A DNA stretch of 63,821 nt from Actinomyces sp. (GTDB lineage Bacteria > Actinomycetota > Actinomycetes > Actinomycetales > Actinomycetaceae): positions 1-63,821 of the forward strand of contig NZ_JARKVC010000026.1 of assembly GCF_029851875.1 (NCBI RefSeq), in the 5' to 3' direction. The notes beneath the pieces are model-generated. The model did not search any database. It was given only the letters and a program-made list of their open reading frames with translations, and was not told the origin of the DNA. The translations under genes were made by a program, and so were the position numbers. Positions 9,858-19,613 of the stretch are shown in pieces. Each line of letters starts with the position of its first letter. Position 1 is the stretch's first letter.

Positions 9858-11138
9858 GTGGCACGTCCCGCTCCGCAGGCCTCGGCCCTGGCGCCGCGCA
9901 CCGTCGTCGTCACTGGCATGGGCACCACCAACCCGCTGGGCGGGGACGTGCCCGCCACGTGGCAGGCCCTGCGCGAGGGCCGGTGCGCGGTAGGCGGGCT
10001 GGAGGAGGAGTGGGTCGCGGCCCACGGGCTGCCGGTCCGGATCGGGGCCCCGCTGGCTGTCGCGCCGCAGACCTGCCTGACTCCCAAGGAGCGTCGGCGC
10101 CTGGACCGAGCCAGCCAGTGCGCCCTGCTGGCGGCGCGTGAGGCCTGGCAGCAGGCCTTCGGCCCGGGTGCTCAGCGCGAAGGGGCTGTCGACGGCGAGC
10201 GGCTGGCCGTCTCGGTCTCGCCAGGCATGGGACCGGTGCTCTCGGTGATGGAGGCCTGGGACACCCTGCGCGAGAAGGGTCCGCGCCGGGTGCTGCCGAC
10301 GGCGGTTCCCGCTCTCATGCCCAACGCGCCGGCTGCGACGATCGGTATCGAGCTAGGCGCCATGGCGGGAGTCCACGCACCGGTCTCGGCCTGCGCCTCA
10401 GGAGCCGAGGCGATCGCCTACGGCGCCGACCTCATCACCTGGGGACGTGCCGACGTCGTGGTCGCCGGCGGCACGGACGCTGCCCTGCACCCCATGACGG
10501 TCGCGGCCTTTGCCGCGATGCGGGCCCTGTCCGCCCGTCACGAGGAGCCGGCGACTGCGTCGCGTCCCTTCGCGCCCGACCGTGACGGCTTCGTCCTGGG
10601 CGAGGGAGCCGGTGTCCTGATCCTGGAGTCCGCCGCGCACGCGGCAGCCCGTGGCGCCCAGGTCCTCGCGGTCCTCGCGGGTGCCGCCGTGACCGCCGAC
10701 GCCTATGACGTCGCCCGGCCTGAGCCCAGCGGTGCCCAGCAGGAACGAGCGCTACGAGCCGCTCTGGAGCGCGCTGGCCTGGAGCCTGGTCGGCTCGGGC
10801 ACGTCAACGCCCACGCGACCTCGACGCCGGCCGGGGACGTGGTCGAGGCGCAGGTGCTGGCGCGAACAGTGCCGGGAGCGGCGGTCTCGGCGACGAAGTC
10901 GGCCACCGGTCACCTGCTGGGCGGGGCGGGCGGCCTGGAGGCGGTTCTCACTGTCATGGCGCTGGTTGAGGGCTGGCTGCCGCCGACCTTGCTCCCTGGG
11001 GGCGTCGACCCGCAGATCGCTGGGCTCGGGCTGGACGTCGTCGGTCCTCAGGGGCGTCAGGTTCCCGGGCTGCAGGCCGCAGCCAGCACCTCCTTCGGCT
11101 TCGGCGGGCACGACGTCGCGCTCGTCCTCACGCGCTGA
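9858..11138 (+). CDS. fabF: Beta-ketoacyl-ACP synthase II
   Basis: A 426-residue condensing enzyme that elongates acyl-ACP with malonyl-ACP. The active-site cysteine lies in SACASGAEA (Cys179), and the two catalytic histidines lie in NAHATSTPAGD and KSATGHLLGGAGG. The Gly-rich C-terminal FGFGGHD is typical. The GTG start lies 3 bp after acpP, with GAGAGG overlapping the acpP stop. It is the last gene of the fatty-acid operon. Confidence 0.95.
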   Translation: MARPAPQASALAPRTVVVTGMGTTNPLGGDVPATWQALREGRCAVGGLEEEWVAAHGLPVRIGAPLAVAPQTCLTPKERRRLDRASQCALLAAREAWQQAFGPGAQREGAVDGERLAVSVSPGMGPVLSVMEAWDTLREKGPRRVLPTAVPALMPNAPAATIGIELGAMAGVHAPVSACASGAEAIAYGADLITWGRADVVVAGGTDAALHPMTVAAFAAMRALSARHEEPATASRPFAPDRDGFVLGEGAGVLILESAAHAAARGAQVLAVLAGAAVTADAYDVARPEPSGAQQERALRAALERAGLEPGRLGHVNAHATSTPAGDVVEAQVLARTVPGAAVSATKSATGHLLGGAGGLEAVLTVMALVEGWLPPTLLPGGVDPQIAGLGLDVVGPQGRQVPGLQAAASTSFGFGGHDVALVLTR

Positions 11139-11146
11139 CCTGAGGC

Positions 11147-11647
11147 TCAGCCCACCCGGTGCAGCCAGCGCACCGGTGCACCCGCACCGGCGTAGCGGAA
11201 GGGCTCTAGCTCGTCGTCCCAGGCCTGGCCCAGGGCCAGGTCCAGCTCACGGCGCATGACCTCAGGCTGGGAGGCGTGCACGAGCGCCGCACGGACGCGG
11301 TCCTCTGGTACGACCACGTTGCCGTGCACGTCCGTCTGAGCGTGGAAGATCCCCAGGTCCGGGGTGTGGGACCAGCGCCCGCCGTCGGAGCCCGGGGCAG
11401 CCTCCTCGGTGACCTCGTAGCGCAGGTTCGCCCAACCGCGCAGCGCGCTCGTCAGCCGGGCGCCGGTACCAACCGGTCCCACCCAGCTCGCCTCGGCGCG
11501 CAGCATGCCGGCAGCCGCGGGCTGCTCCGTCCAGTCCAGGTGGACGCGCGAGCCCAGCACCTCGGCAGCCGCCCACTCGATGTGCGGGCACAGCGCGCGA
11601 GGCGCAGAGTGCACGAAAAGAACACCGCGGGTGTAGGCACCGTTCAC
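11147..11647 (-). CDS. DUF3145 family protein
   Basis: 166 residues, with family features RGVLFVHSAPRALCPHIEWA, LDWTEQPAA and TSALRGWANLRYEVTEE in order. The function is unknown. In actinobacteria it is commonly found next to the fatty-acid cluster. Here it is convergent with fabF, with an 8-bp gap. No membrane segment or signal peptide is seen. Confidence 0.85.
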   Translation of the reverse strand: MNGAYTRGVLFVHSAPRALCPHIEWAAAEVLGSRVHLDWTEQPAAAGMLRAEASWVGPVGTGARLTSALRGWANLRYEVTEEAAPGSDGGRWSHTPDLGIFHAQTDVHGNVVVPEDRVRAALVHASQPEVMRRELDLALGQAWDDELEPFRYAGAGAPVRWLHRVG

Positions 11648-11821
11648 GATGGATCGCCTCCTGGTTGGTTCGAGAGCCGTCTTCCCCTACGTTCTCGAGC
11701 CCGACCGGGCCTCCTCATGACGCACGCGGCGTGCAGGGCCATCGTGCCACGAACCGCCGCTCAAGGCCAGCAGCGCCGTACCGGGGCCGCTGTCCCGTCA
11801 CGCCCCTGCGGCGGCGCGACC

Positions 11822-12763
11822 TCAGCGCATGCGCGAGGCGGCCACACGGTGCCAGGTGTGCCGCCGTCCGCGCACCGCGAGGCTGTAGGCGTAGATGTTC
11901 TCCGGCGGGGCGATCCCGAAGAAACCAGAGTCCCCGATGTGGTGGATATCGGCACCGGTGGTCTTGGAGTCCAGACCCAGACGCTCGATGACGCTCGTCG
12001 AGGCCCCCTCCTGGGAGGTGCCGATCGAGTTCCACGCCAGCACGCCCCGCGCGTGGGCCGCCGCCACCCAGGCCTCACTGGCCGACACGCTCGTTCCCGG
12101 CGTGGTGCCCGGGGCCGGCAGCACCACGCCGTGAGCACCGGCGTCAGCCAGACGAGCGACGTCGTCAGCCGTCATCACCGACTCGCCCGAGCCGGCAGCG
12201 TGCATCCGGCCAGCGAGCACCACCAGCTCTCCGTCCGTGGCGGTGCGGATCTGCCGGGTGGCCTCGACGATGGACTCGATGGTCACCCCCGTGCCGGGGT
12301 TGCCCGTGATGACGGCGATCTGCCCGCCCTGCTCGACCAGCATCCGTGCGGCACGCACCGTGGCACGCCGTCCCTGCGGGAAGGGGGCTGCCGGGTCAAC
12401 CGGCTCCAGGTTGACCGCCGTGACCCGCCCCGTCCAGCGGGCCACCTGCCCGGCGCTCACGCCCCGGCCGCGACGGACCGAGCCGAAGGCCAGGGGACCT
12501 GGTTCCTCAGCCTCCTCCAGGCCCTGGGCGTCAGGCATTCCGGCCACGCACGGGCTGTCGACGTCGTAGAGGTTGAGCACGATGACGTCCGCCCCCGCAG
12601 CAGCGGCCAGCTCGGGGTTCGAGACCTTGTCCAGCAGCGGGCCGGTGGCCACGATCGTCTCCGCGGCGACGGTGCGCCCCTCGCTGTCAGCGATGGCACG
12701 CACGAGGTCCTCGCCGCGCAGCCCTGGCAGGGCGGAGGCAGGAAGGTCGATCAGTCGGGTCAT
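11822..12763 (-). CDS. DUF7916-like TIM-barrel protein of unknown function
   Basis: 313 residues resembling phosphoenolpyruvate-mutase/aldolase-type barrels: alternating beta-alpha segments with VIVLNLYDVD, GGQIAVITGNPGTG and ELVVLAGRMHAAGSGES. I recall related proteins carrying the provisional name DUF7916, but no reaction is established. ATG 12763 is chosen because AAGGAGCACC lies just before it; the frame is open 14 codons farther upstream. It lies alone between DUF3145 and def, all on the minus strand. Confidence 0.55.
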   Translation of the reverse strand: MTRLIDLPASALPGLRGEDLVRAIADSEGRTVAAETIVATGPLLDKVSNPELAAAAGADVIVLNLYDVDSPCVAGMPDAQGLEEAEEPGPLAFGSVRRGRGVSAGQVARWTGRVTAVNLEPVDPAAPFPQGRRATVRAARMLVEQGGQIAVITGNPGTGVTIESIVEATRQIRTATDGELVVLAGRMHAAGSGESVMTADDVARLADAGAHGVVLPAPGTTPGTSVSASEAWVAAAHARGVLAWNSIGTSQEGASTSVIERLGLDSKTTGADIHHIGDSGFFGIAPPENIYAYSLAVRGRRHTWHRVAASRMR

Positions 12764-12832
12764 GAGGTGCTCCTTCGTCGCAGCCGGGTACAGGGTCGCG
12801 GACACAGCCGGCAGGTGCGGCCTTGACGCCGC

Positions 12833-13324
12833 CTACAGGCCCTGGGCGCGCAGGTCCTTCATCGCCTTGGCGCGGTTCCTGCGGTCCAGGCGGTCCAGGT
12901 AGAGGTGCCCCTCCAGGTGGTCGCACTCGTGCTGGATGCACCGGCCCATGAGCTCCTCGCCCTCGACCACGACCTCCTTGCCGTCCAGGTCGATGCCGGT
13001 GGCGCGCGCGTACCAGGCACGCTTGGTGGGGTACCACAGGCCGGGCACGGACAGGCAGCCCTCGTCCCCGTCCTGGTACTCGTCAAGGCTCAGCTCACCG
13101 ATACGGGGGTTGAGGATGTAGCCGATCTCGCCGTCGACGTTCCAGGAGAAGGCACGCAGCCCCACACCGATCTGGTTGGCGGCCAGGCCCGCACGGCCGT
13201 CCTCGTCCACGGTCTCCAGCAGGTCCTCGACCAGCTGCTTGACCGAGTCGTCGATGTCAGTGATCCACTCGCACGGGGTGCGCAGGACCGGGTCTCCGAT
13301 GATGCGGATGTCGCGGTAAGCCAT
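12833..13324 (-). CDS. def: Peptide deformylase
   Basis: A 163-residue metalloenzyme removing the N-terminal formyl group of nascent proteins. All three motifs are intact: GLAANQIG (motif 1), EGCLSVPG (motif 2, metal-ligand Cys) and QHECDHLEG (motif 3, two metal His and the catalytic Glu). The start is ATG 13324; upstream codons in frame lack family similarity. The EGCLSVPG form suggests a type II-like actinobacterial deformylase. Confidence 0.95.
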   Translation of the reverse strand: MAYRDIRIIGDPVLRTPCEWITDIDDSVKQLVEDLLETVDEDGRAGLAANQIGVGLRAFSWNVDGEIGYILNPRIGELSLDEYQDGDEGCLSVPGLWYPTKRAWYARATGIDLDGKEVVVEGEELMGRCIQHECDHLEGHLYLDRLDRRNRAKAMKDLRAQGL

Positions 13325-13403
13325 GGGCCCATCCTCGCACGCGGCGCCGCCTGAGGCAGAACCTCGCGGGTCCTGCCGTGGCGGGAGCCCGGCCGACCGG
13401 CCC

Positions 13404-14633
13404 CTAGCTGACGGTCGCGGCGTCGAGCCAGGCAGTCGTCGTGGGCGGGACATGCAGCAGCCCGTCCGTCTGGTCCAGCTGCTGGGAGCTGAGCAGGACC
13501 GAGGCGTGCTCGGGCAGAGCCACGGCCTGGTCGGTGGTGTTGACCAGGACGACGACGTCGCGCACGAGCAGGGTCAGCGCCTGCGGCGGGCACCAGTCCA
13601 GGCCGGTGACGAAGGCGAGGGTGGAGGTGGCCAGCCTGCGCTCACGACGCAGCCGCGTGGCGTGACGCACGGTGGCCAGCGGCGAGCCGAACTGGCTGGC
13701 CTGGGTGTGCGCGTGGGCACCCACCAGCGCTGCCAGCTCCATCGCGGCCTCGGGCTTGTCCTGGTCCAGCAGAGCGATCTCGTCCCCCTGGCGCAGGTAG
13801 AGCGCACCAGGCAGGGCCAGCATGAGGGCCTGCATCGACAGCCCCCGACGACGGCGCTCCTCCCCCGCCACGTCGAACCAGCGTCGTCCGTCCCCGGGGT
13901 CGGTGGCGGGGCTGAGGCGGAAGCTGGGGAGGTAGCGCCACACCGGCGGTGCGCCGAAGCGGTCGTGCTCGGCCAGGGAGGCAGTGATGTGACGCGTGAG
14001 GGACTCCACGTCCCAACGCGTCAGGGTCAGGGCGTCGTCACGCAGGTGGTGGAGCCAGTCCTCCTGGAGGTGGTGGCGCATCGTGTCCGGGTAGTCCGCG
14101 GACACGTCCGCCCCGAGGATCCCGTCCTCCACGTGCATGACGACCAGACCGTGCAGGATCGTGAAGTACTCCGTCAGGCGTCCCAGGTCCGTGCGCTCGT
14201 CGACCTCGGGGGGAATGATCGTGCCCAGGTCGACGCCGTCGGCGCCAGCGGCCAGGAAGGCCTCCGCACGCTCCAGGATCCCCTTGCCGCTGCGCTCGGC
14301 ACCGACGACGAAGCGGTCGTCATCGTGAACGTGCGGGCCGGTGACCGGCCCCAGGGCGCCGGAGACCCGCACCACCACGCGCAGGCCGCGCTCGTGCGCC
14401 TGCTCGACGAGCCCCCGGAAGGAGTCGATCTGGCTGGTCCCGGTCTCAAGGAGGCTCGGACGCAGCAGCAGCGCGGTAAAGCCCAGGGAGACCACGTGGT
14501 CTAGCACGCGGTGGGCGCCAGCCAGATCGGCAGCGTCCAGCTCAGGCGAGGCGATCTCATAGACCATCCCGTCACGCCACCACTCGATGGGTCCCGAGGA
14601 GGCACGGTGGACGAGCGTTGTCGTGGTCGTCAC
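13404..14633 (-). CDS. GH13 (alpha-amylase-like) protein, probably inactive
   Basis: A 409-residue protein with GH13 organisation: an N-terminal [10 protein letters not shown] strand, an (alpha/beta)8-like body and a small C-terminal beta-domain (about 350-409). The usual catalytic regions are degraded. Region I DxxxNH is replaced by VRVSGALG. Region II RxD reads GVD within GADGVDLG. I find no region IV NHD. It is also shorter than trehalose synthases and glucosidases (about 500-600). It may be a sugar-binding or regulatory pseudoenzyme. Called from fold-level similarity, so the family name is moderate. Confidence 0.6.
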   Translation of the reverse strand: MTTTTTLVHRASSGPIEWWRDGMVYEIASPELDAADLAGAHRVLDHVVSLGFTALLLRPSLLETGTSQIDSFRGLVEQAHERGLRVVVRVSGALGPVTGPHVHDDDRFVVGAERSGKGILERAEAFLAAGADGVDLGTIIPPEVDERTDLGRLTEYFTILHGLVVMHVEDGILGADVSADYPDTMRHHLQEDWLHHLRDDALTLTRWDVESLTRHITASLAEHDRFGAPPVWRYLPSFRLSPATDPGDGRRWFDVAGEERRRRGLSMQALMLALPGALYLRQGDEIALLDQDKPEAAMELAALVGAHAHTQASQFGSPLATVRHATRLRRERRLATSTLAFVTGLDWCPPQALTLLVRDVVVLVNTTDQAVALPEHASVLLSSQQLDQTDGLLHVPPTTTAWLDAATVS

Positions 14634-14778
14634 GGCAGATGGCTCCCTTCTGCTGGGCGCACCGCCCGGTCACGAGGCCGGGGCGGCACCGGTGAGCACA
14701 CCTGTGAGTGTCACAGGCTGCTTGCAATCATCCTCAACCTTTCGGTCATCCTAGCGCGCCGCTGCGTAGGCTGAGGCC

Positions 14779-16101
14779 ATGTCGTCACCCGAGCACGTCC
14801 TGACCGCCCCCGCCGCAGCCGCTGCACAGGGCCGGGGCGACCTCATCGGCTACGGCGCCCACGACGTCGAGCGCTTCGTCACCGAGCCGGCCAAGAACCC
14901 TCAGCGCACCCCCTTTGAGCGTGACCGAGCCCGCGTCCTCCACTCCTCCGCGCTGCGCCGGCTGGGGGCCAAGACGCAGCTGCTCGGCCCCTCGTCGGAC
15001 GACTTCGTGCGCACGCGGCTGACCCACTCCCTGGAGGTAGCCCAGGTCGGCCGGGCGATCGGTCAGGCGCTGGGCTGCGACCCGGACGTCGTCGACACCG
15101 CCTGCCTGGCTCACGACCTCGGCCACCCGCCTTACGGGCACAACGGCGAGAAGGCGCTCGACCAGGTGGCTGCCTCCATCGGCGGCTTTGAGGGCAACGC
15201 CCAGACCCTGCGGCTGCTCACGCGCCTGGAGCCCAAGACCCTGGACGCCTCCGGGCGCGGCGTGGGGCTCAACCTCACCCGTGCGAGCCTGGACGCCGTG
15301 GCCAAGTACCCCTGGGCCCGGGGCGAGGGGCCGGGCGGGCCTGGCGGCAGGAGCGCCCGCAAGTACTGCTGCTACGACGACGACCGAGAGGTCTTCTCCT
15401 GGATGCGTGCCGGTGCGCCGGCGGGCAGACGCTGCCTGGAGGCTCAGGTGATGGACTTCTCTGACGACGTGGGCTACTCCGTCCACGACGTCGAGGACGC
15501 CATCGCCCTGGGCGCGATGGACCCCTCCGCGCTGCGCTCGGCCGCGGAGGGAGGGGCGGTGGTCGAGGCGACGCTGGACTGGTACGGGCACGACCTGGAC
15601 GGCGATGAGCTGGAGGCGGCCTGGCGCAGGCTGACGGCGCTGGAGAGCTGGATCGCGGGCTACACCGGGTCACTGGCCGACGCCGCAGGCCTGAAGAACA
15701 TGACGAGCCAGCTCATCGGCCGTTTCGTCTCCGAGGTGGCGCGGGCCACCCGTGAGGTCTTCGGCGACGGGCCGCTGGCCCGCTACGACGCCGACCTGGT
15801 GGTCCCCGAGGGCACCCGCGCCGAGATCCTCGTGCTCAAGGGCGCGGCGGTGCGCTACGTCATGGCACCACGCGAGCACGAGCCGGTCTATCTGCGTCAG
15901 CGCACCGAGCTGTTCGACCTCGCCGACGTGCTGACCGCCTCCGCAGGCCAGCACCTGGAGCCTGTCTTCGCGCAGGCCTGGCAGCAGGCGGCTGACGACG
16001 CCGGGCGCCTGCGCGCGGTGGTCGACCAGATCGCCTCGTTGACCGACACCTCAGCCAGGCAGTGGCACGCTCGGCTGTGCGGGATGTTCTCCCAGGTGTG
16101 A
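14779..16101 (+). CDS. dgt: Deoxyguanosinetriphosphate triphosphohydrolase
   Basis: A 440-residue HD-domain phosphohydrolase releasing triphosphate from dNTPs, thereby controlling dNTP pools. HD-superfamily metal ligands appear in order: H in TRLTHSLEVAQ, HD in CLAHDLGHPPYGHNG, and the later D in VMDFSDDVGYSVHDVED. GAGG stands before ATG 14779. Its pairing with dnaG directly downstream (91-bp gap) is a conserved actinobacterial arrangement. Confidence 0.92.
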   Translation: MSSPEHVLTAPAAAAAQGRGDLIGYGAHDVERFVTEPAKNPQRTPFERDRARVLHSSALRRLGAKTQLLGPSSDDFVRTRLTHSLEVAQVGRAIGQALGCDPDVVDTACLAHDLGHPPYGHNGEKALDQVAASIGGFEGNAQTLRLLTRLEPKTLDASGRGVGLNLTRASLDAVAKYPWARGEGPGGPGGRSARKYCCYDDDREVFSWMRAGAPAGRRCLEAQVMDFSDDVGYSVHDVEDAIALGAMDPSALRSAAEGGAVVEATLDWYGHDLDGDELEAAWRRLTALESWIAGYTGSLADAAGLKNMTSQLIGRFVSEVARATREVFGDGPLARYDADLVVPEGTRAEILVLKGAAVRYVMAPREHEPVYLRQRTELFDLADVLTASAGQHLEPVFAQAWQQAADDAGRLRAVVDQIASLTDTSARQWHARLCGMFSQV

Positions 16102-16192
16102 GGGACTCACCACGGGCAGGTCGTACCAGCGGCCGGCCCAGGCCTGGCTGAGCGCGTTCACCCGTGTCGGTGGGCACGCCTAGGATGACGCC

Positions 16193-18199
16193 ATGGCGGG
16201 ACTGATCAAGCGCGAGGACATCGAGGCGGTGCGTGAGCGCGCCAGGATCGAGGACGTCGTCGGCGAGCACGTCACGCTCAAGAGCGGCGGCGTGGGCTCC
16301 ATGAAGGGACTGTGCCCCTTCCACGACGAGAAGACCCCCTCCTTCCACGTCCGTCCCCAGCTCGGCCTGTGGCACTGCTTCGGCTGCGGCGAGGGCGGGG
16401 ACGTCATCTCCTTCGTCGAGAAGATCAACCACCTCTCCTTCGCTGAGGCGGTGGAGTACCTGGCCGGACGCGTCGGGGTCCGGCTGCGTTACGAGGACTC
16501 CTCCGGGGACGTGCGCCGCGGGGTCGAGCCCGGCACGCGCCAGCGTCTGCTGGAGGCCAACCGCGTGGCTGAGGAGTGGTTCCGCTCCCAGCTCTCCCCC
16601 TCCAACCCGGCTGCGGCGTCGGCCGGCCGCTTCCTGTACGGCCGTGGTTTCGACGACGCCGCGCTGGCCCGCTTCGGCGTGGGCTACGCGCCCCCTGGCT
16701 GGGACAACCTGGCCGGGCACCTGCGCTCGAAGGGCTTCACGGAGGCCGAGCTCGTGGCCTCCGGTCTGTGCGGCCAGGGAGGAGCCGGTGGCGGACGGGC
16801 CTATGACCGCTTTCGGGACCGGATCATGTGGCCCGTCCGGGACGTGACCGGAGCGACGGTGGGCTTCGGCGGCCGCAGGCTGAGTGACGCGGACAAGACG
16901 GTCCCCAAGTACCTCAACACCCCCGAGACCGCGATCTACCACAAGAGCCAGGTCCTCTACGGACTCGACCTGGCCAAGAAGGACATCGCCAGCCAGCACC
17001 GGGTGGTGGTGGTCGAGGGCTACACGGACGTCATGGCCGCCCACCTGTCCGGGGTGACGGTGGCCGTGGCGACCTGTGGGACCGCCTTCGGCCAGGACCA
17101 CGTGCGGATCGTGCGCCGTCTCCTGGGAGACGCCGCTGACCCGTCAGCCGGCGTGGTCATGGGCAACCGTGTGCGTGGCGGCGAGGTCATCTTCACCTTT
17201 GACGGCGACGCCGCCGGCCAGAAGGCCGCCTTGCGCGCCTACGGCGAGGACCAGCACTTCGCGGCCCAGACCTTCGTCGCTGTGGAGCCGCACGGCCTGG
17301 ACCCCTGTGACCTGCGGCTGGAGGAGGGGGCCCAGGGCATCCCCCGCCTGCTGGAGCGGCGCAAGCCCCTGTTCGAGTTCGTCATCCGCACCTGCCTGGC
17401 CGACCTGGATCTGGACACCGCCGAGGGCCGGGTACGCGGTCTGCGGACGGCAGCGCCGGTCGTGGCCGGGATCCGGGACCGGGCCCTGCGCCGAGAGTAC
17501 GCACGACGTCTGGCCGGCTGGGTGGCTCTGCCCGAGCCCGACGTGCTGCGCGCCGTCCAGTCTGCTGAGCGGCGCGGGCCCGGCCCCCTCCAGGCAGCCT
17601 CCGGCGGCAGCGGGGAGGCGGTCCTGGGCACAGACGCCCGACGCCCGGCTCTTGAGCCGGTGACGGACCAGGTCACGGCCCTGGAGCGTCAGGTCCTGGC
17701 CACCATGGTGCAGCAGCCGCTGGCAGCGGCCCGCGCCGGGGCGGACACGATTGAGGCCGCAGCCTTCTCCAACGTCGTCCACCGCGCCGCTTTCGAGGCT
17801 ATCGAGGCCGCTGGAGGCGTCAGCCGGATGCAGGACGAGGTCACGGCCCTCACCGCCGGCGGCAAGGGCCTCAAGGAGGTCGAACGCACCGCCTTCGCCC
17901 ACTGGGTGGAGCAGGTTCGTCTCGGCGCCACCCCGGAGATCGACGCAGCGCTGACGGCGCTCGCGGTCCTCACGCTCCCGGTAGCCACACGGCGGGGTTC
18001 TCAGGAGATCGACCCTGACGCCCTGGCACGCTACGCACGCGACGTCGTGACCTCACTGGCACGCATGGGCGTCAACCGCAGGCTCACCGAGCTGCGAGCC
18101 AGGCACAAGCGCATGTCTGCCGAGGACCCCGGCTACCGCGAGCTCTTCGAGGAGATCGTGGGTCTAGAGAACAGGCGCATGCAGCTGAGCCAAGGCTGA
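16193..18199 (+). CDS. dnaG: DNA primase
   Basis: A 668-residue primase laying RNA primers at the replication fork. Order of domains: N-terminal CHC2 zinc finger (CPFH near residue 40, CFGC near 60), catalytic core, Toprim with VVEGYTDVMA and FTFDGDAAGQKAA, and a C-terminal DnaB-binding region. GTxFGQDH (seen as GTAFGQDHV) is intact. A strong hairpin terminator follows at 18281. Length matches actinobacterial DnaG. Confidence 0.96.
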   Translation: MAGLIKREDIEAVRERARIEDVVGEHVTLKSGGVGSMKGLCPFHDEKTPSFHVRPQLGLWHCFGCGEGGDVISFVEKINHLSFAEAVEYLAGRVGVRLRYEDSSGDVRRGVEPGTRQRLLEANRVAEEWFRSQLSPSNPAAASAGRFLYGRGFDDAALARFGVGYAPPGWDNLAGHLRSKGFTEAELVASGLCGQGGAGGGRAYDRFRDRIMWPVRDVTGATVGFGGRRLSDADKTVPKYLNTPETAIYHKSQVLYGLDLAKKDIASQHRVVVVEGYTDVMAAHLSGVTVAVATCGTAFGQDHVRIVRRLLGDAADPSAGVVMGNRVRGGEVIFTFDGDAAGQKAALRAYGEDQHFAAQTFVAVEPHGLDPCDLRLEEGAQGIPRLLERRKPLFEFVIRTCLADLDLDTAEGRVRGLRTAAPVVAGIRDRALRREYARRLAGWVALPEPDVLRAVQSAERRGPGPLQAASGGSGEAVLGTDARRPALEPVTDQVTALERQVLATMVQQPLAAARAGADTIEAAAFSNVVHRAAFEAIEAAGGVSRMQDEVTALTAGGKGLKEVERTAFAHWVEQVRLGATPEIDAALTALAVLTLPVATRRGSQEIDPDALARYARDVVTSLARMGVNRRLTELRARHKRMSAEDPGYRELFEEIVGLENRRMQLSQG

Positions 18200-18280
18200 G
18201 CCGCCCCTCGGCTCGTCCGCCTCGGCCGGCGCCGCCTGACTCCGCCGTTGAAGTGATGAGCAACCGCCTCCAGACAGTAG

Positions 18281-18315
18281 ACGGCCCCGCCTCCCGTACC
18301 GGGAGGCGGGGCCGT
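18281..18315. terminator. Strong hairpin terminator after dnaG
   Basis: Perfect 16-bp stem, 18281-18296 with 18300-18315, loop TAC, almost all G-C. There is no T-run, as is common in high-GC actinobacteria. It ends the dgt-dnaG unit. Confidence 0.85.
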
Positions 18316-18482
18316 GTCACACCGTTCTCAGACGAGCTGACGCGCGTTCGAGGTGCGGGCCGTGATCGTCGAGTCCGCGCCTTCCGACCACGGAGCAAGG
18401 CCCAGGACATCTCAAGAGACACTATTACGTCATCAACCCAACAAAGATGACAGGCTCCCCCAGGCCTGCCGCTCGTCTTGGC

Positions 18483-18712
18483 GGCGTGGCTGGGCGCTGA
18501 GGGCGTGCCTGTGCGTTGGCGGCGTGGCCAGCACCCACCGTGGCGGCGTGCTTGCCTGACGACGGCGTGCCTTCCTCCAGTGAGGCGTGCCTACCCCGAG
18601 TGGGGCGTACCTGTGTGTTGACGGCGTGGCTGACGACGTTCTCAGGCACGCCGTCAACACACAGGTACGTCCCCACAGCACCAACACACGCCCTCATCAC
18701 ACAGACACGCCG
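18483..18712. repeat. Second periodic GGCGTGCCT array with central palindrome
   Basis: Forward motifs GGCGT(G/A)(C/G)(C/T)T start at 18483, 18502, 18521, 18544, 18564, 18584, 18604 and 18623, spaced 19-23 bp. Reverse-orientation copies follow near 18644, 18663, 18686 and 18706. Around the flip is a long imperfect inverted repeat (about 18603-18674) containing CTGTGTGTTGACGGCGTG and its complement. The array lies between the dnaG terminator and tRNA-Asn. No gene is credible from 18200 to 18832. Confidence 0.75.
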
Positions 18713-18832
18713 CCTCACAACGCACCCGGACCAGACACACCCTTACGGCATTAACCCACTAACCCCGCGATCCCCCGAGATGGTGCCAGATAACGAAAAC
18801 GCCCCCGCCGGTGAGGGCGAGGGTGTCGACGG

Positions 18833-18904
<72 letters not shown>

Positions 18905-18995
18905 ATCGCGCGTGGCGCGGAAAGAACTTTAGCAACCGTTCACGGCTGCGTCGAATCAGCCCCCGAGGCGAGGACCGCGAGATTCCGCCGCTTTT

Positions 18996-19613
18996 TCACG
19001 GTGTGGGCAGACCCACACCGTCGCGAACCTGACGGAGCAGCGCCTGGGCGGCCTCACGCTGCCCCGCGTCCAGACTCTCCTGCGCCGGATCAAGCACCGA
19101 GTACAGGCTCCCGTCACCGCGGCGACGGACCGAGGCCGTCACGCGCACCCCACCAGGCAGGGTCTGGCTGACGTAGTGGACGACGGCGCGCTCAACCTGC
19201 TGCCTGACCACCTGGCCGAAGGCAGACTCGTCGACAGCAACGCTCTCCCAGCCACCGTCAGACCTCGCACGGCGCAGCGCCGCCGGCACCCGCAGCAGCC
19301 GTGCCTGCGCCTCATGCAAGACATGAAACGCGAAGCAACGTTCCTCGGCGTCCCACCGCGCTCGAGTCACCTGGTCCCAGCCCGTCAGCCCTCCCCAGGA
19401 CCACGGCTCCTCGGTGTCGCCGCCGTCAGCCGCGGCGGCACCTGCCAGCGCCACCTCGACGCCCCGCAGACCGTCCTGGCAGGCCAGCAGCCAGCGCCTG
19501 CCGTCGGCCGAGGCCGGCAGGGCAGCAAGCAGACGAGACCCTGCCGGCACCTCCGCTGCCGCCTCAGCAGGCAGGAGGAGGAGAGAAGAGCGAGAACGAC
19601 GCAGCCATGACAC
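18996..19613 (-). CDS. Hypothetical protein
   Basis: 205 residues, not recognised. The N-terminal stretch WLRRSRSSLLLLPAEAAAEV is mildly hydrophobic but reads as a beta-strand rather than a signal peptide. The middle carries WSWGGLTGWDQVTRARWD, and the tail has a helix ESLDAGQREAAQALLRQVRDG. Codon use is normal for the chromosome. The GTG start at 19613 has only a weak ribosome site. It is divergent from the LacI regulator, with a 202-bp gap. Confidence 0.6.
   Translation of the reverse strand: MSWLRRSRSSLLLLPAEAAAEVPAGSRLLAALPASADGRRWLLACQDGLRGVEVALAGAAAADGGDTEEPWSWGGLTGWDQVTRARWDAEERCFAFHVLHEAQARLLRVPAALRRARSDGGWESVAVDESAFGQVVRQQVERAVVHYVSQTLPGGVRVTASVRRRGDGSLYSVLDPAQESLDAGQREAAQALLRQVRDGVGLPTP

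Noticed and set aside
11276-12826. Plus-strand open frame of 516 codons
   Set aside because: Lies opposite DUF3145 and the TIM-barrel gene and lacks any domain.
18483-18712. CRISPR array
   Set aside because: Units of about 9 bp are degenerate, spacing varies, orientation flips at the centre, and no cas genes are near.
18425-18718. Minus-strand open frame across the second array
   Set aside because: Periodic residues only mirror the 20-bp repeats; non-coding composition.
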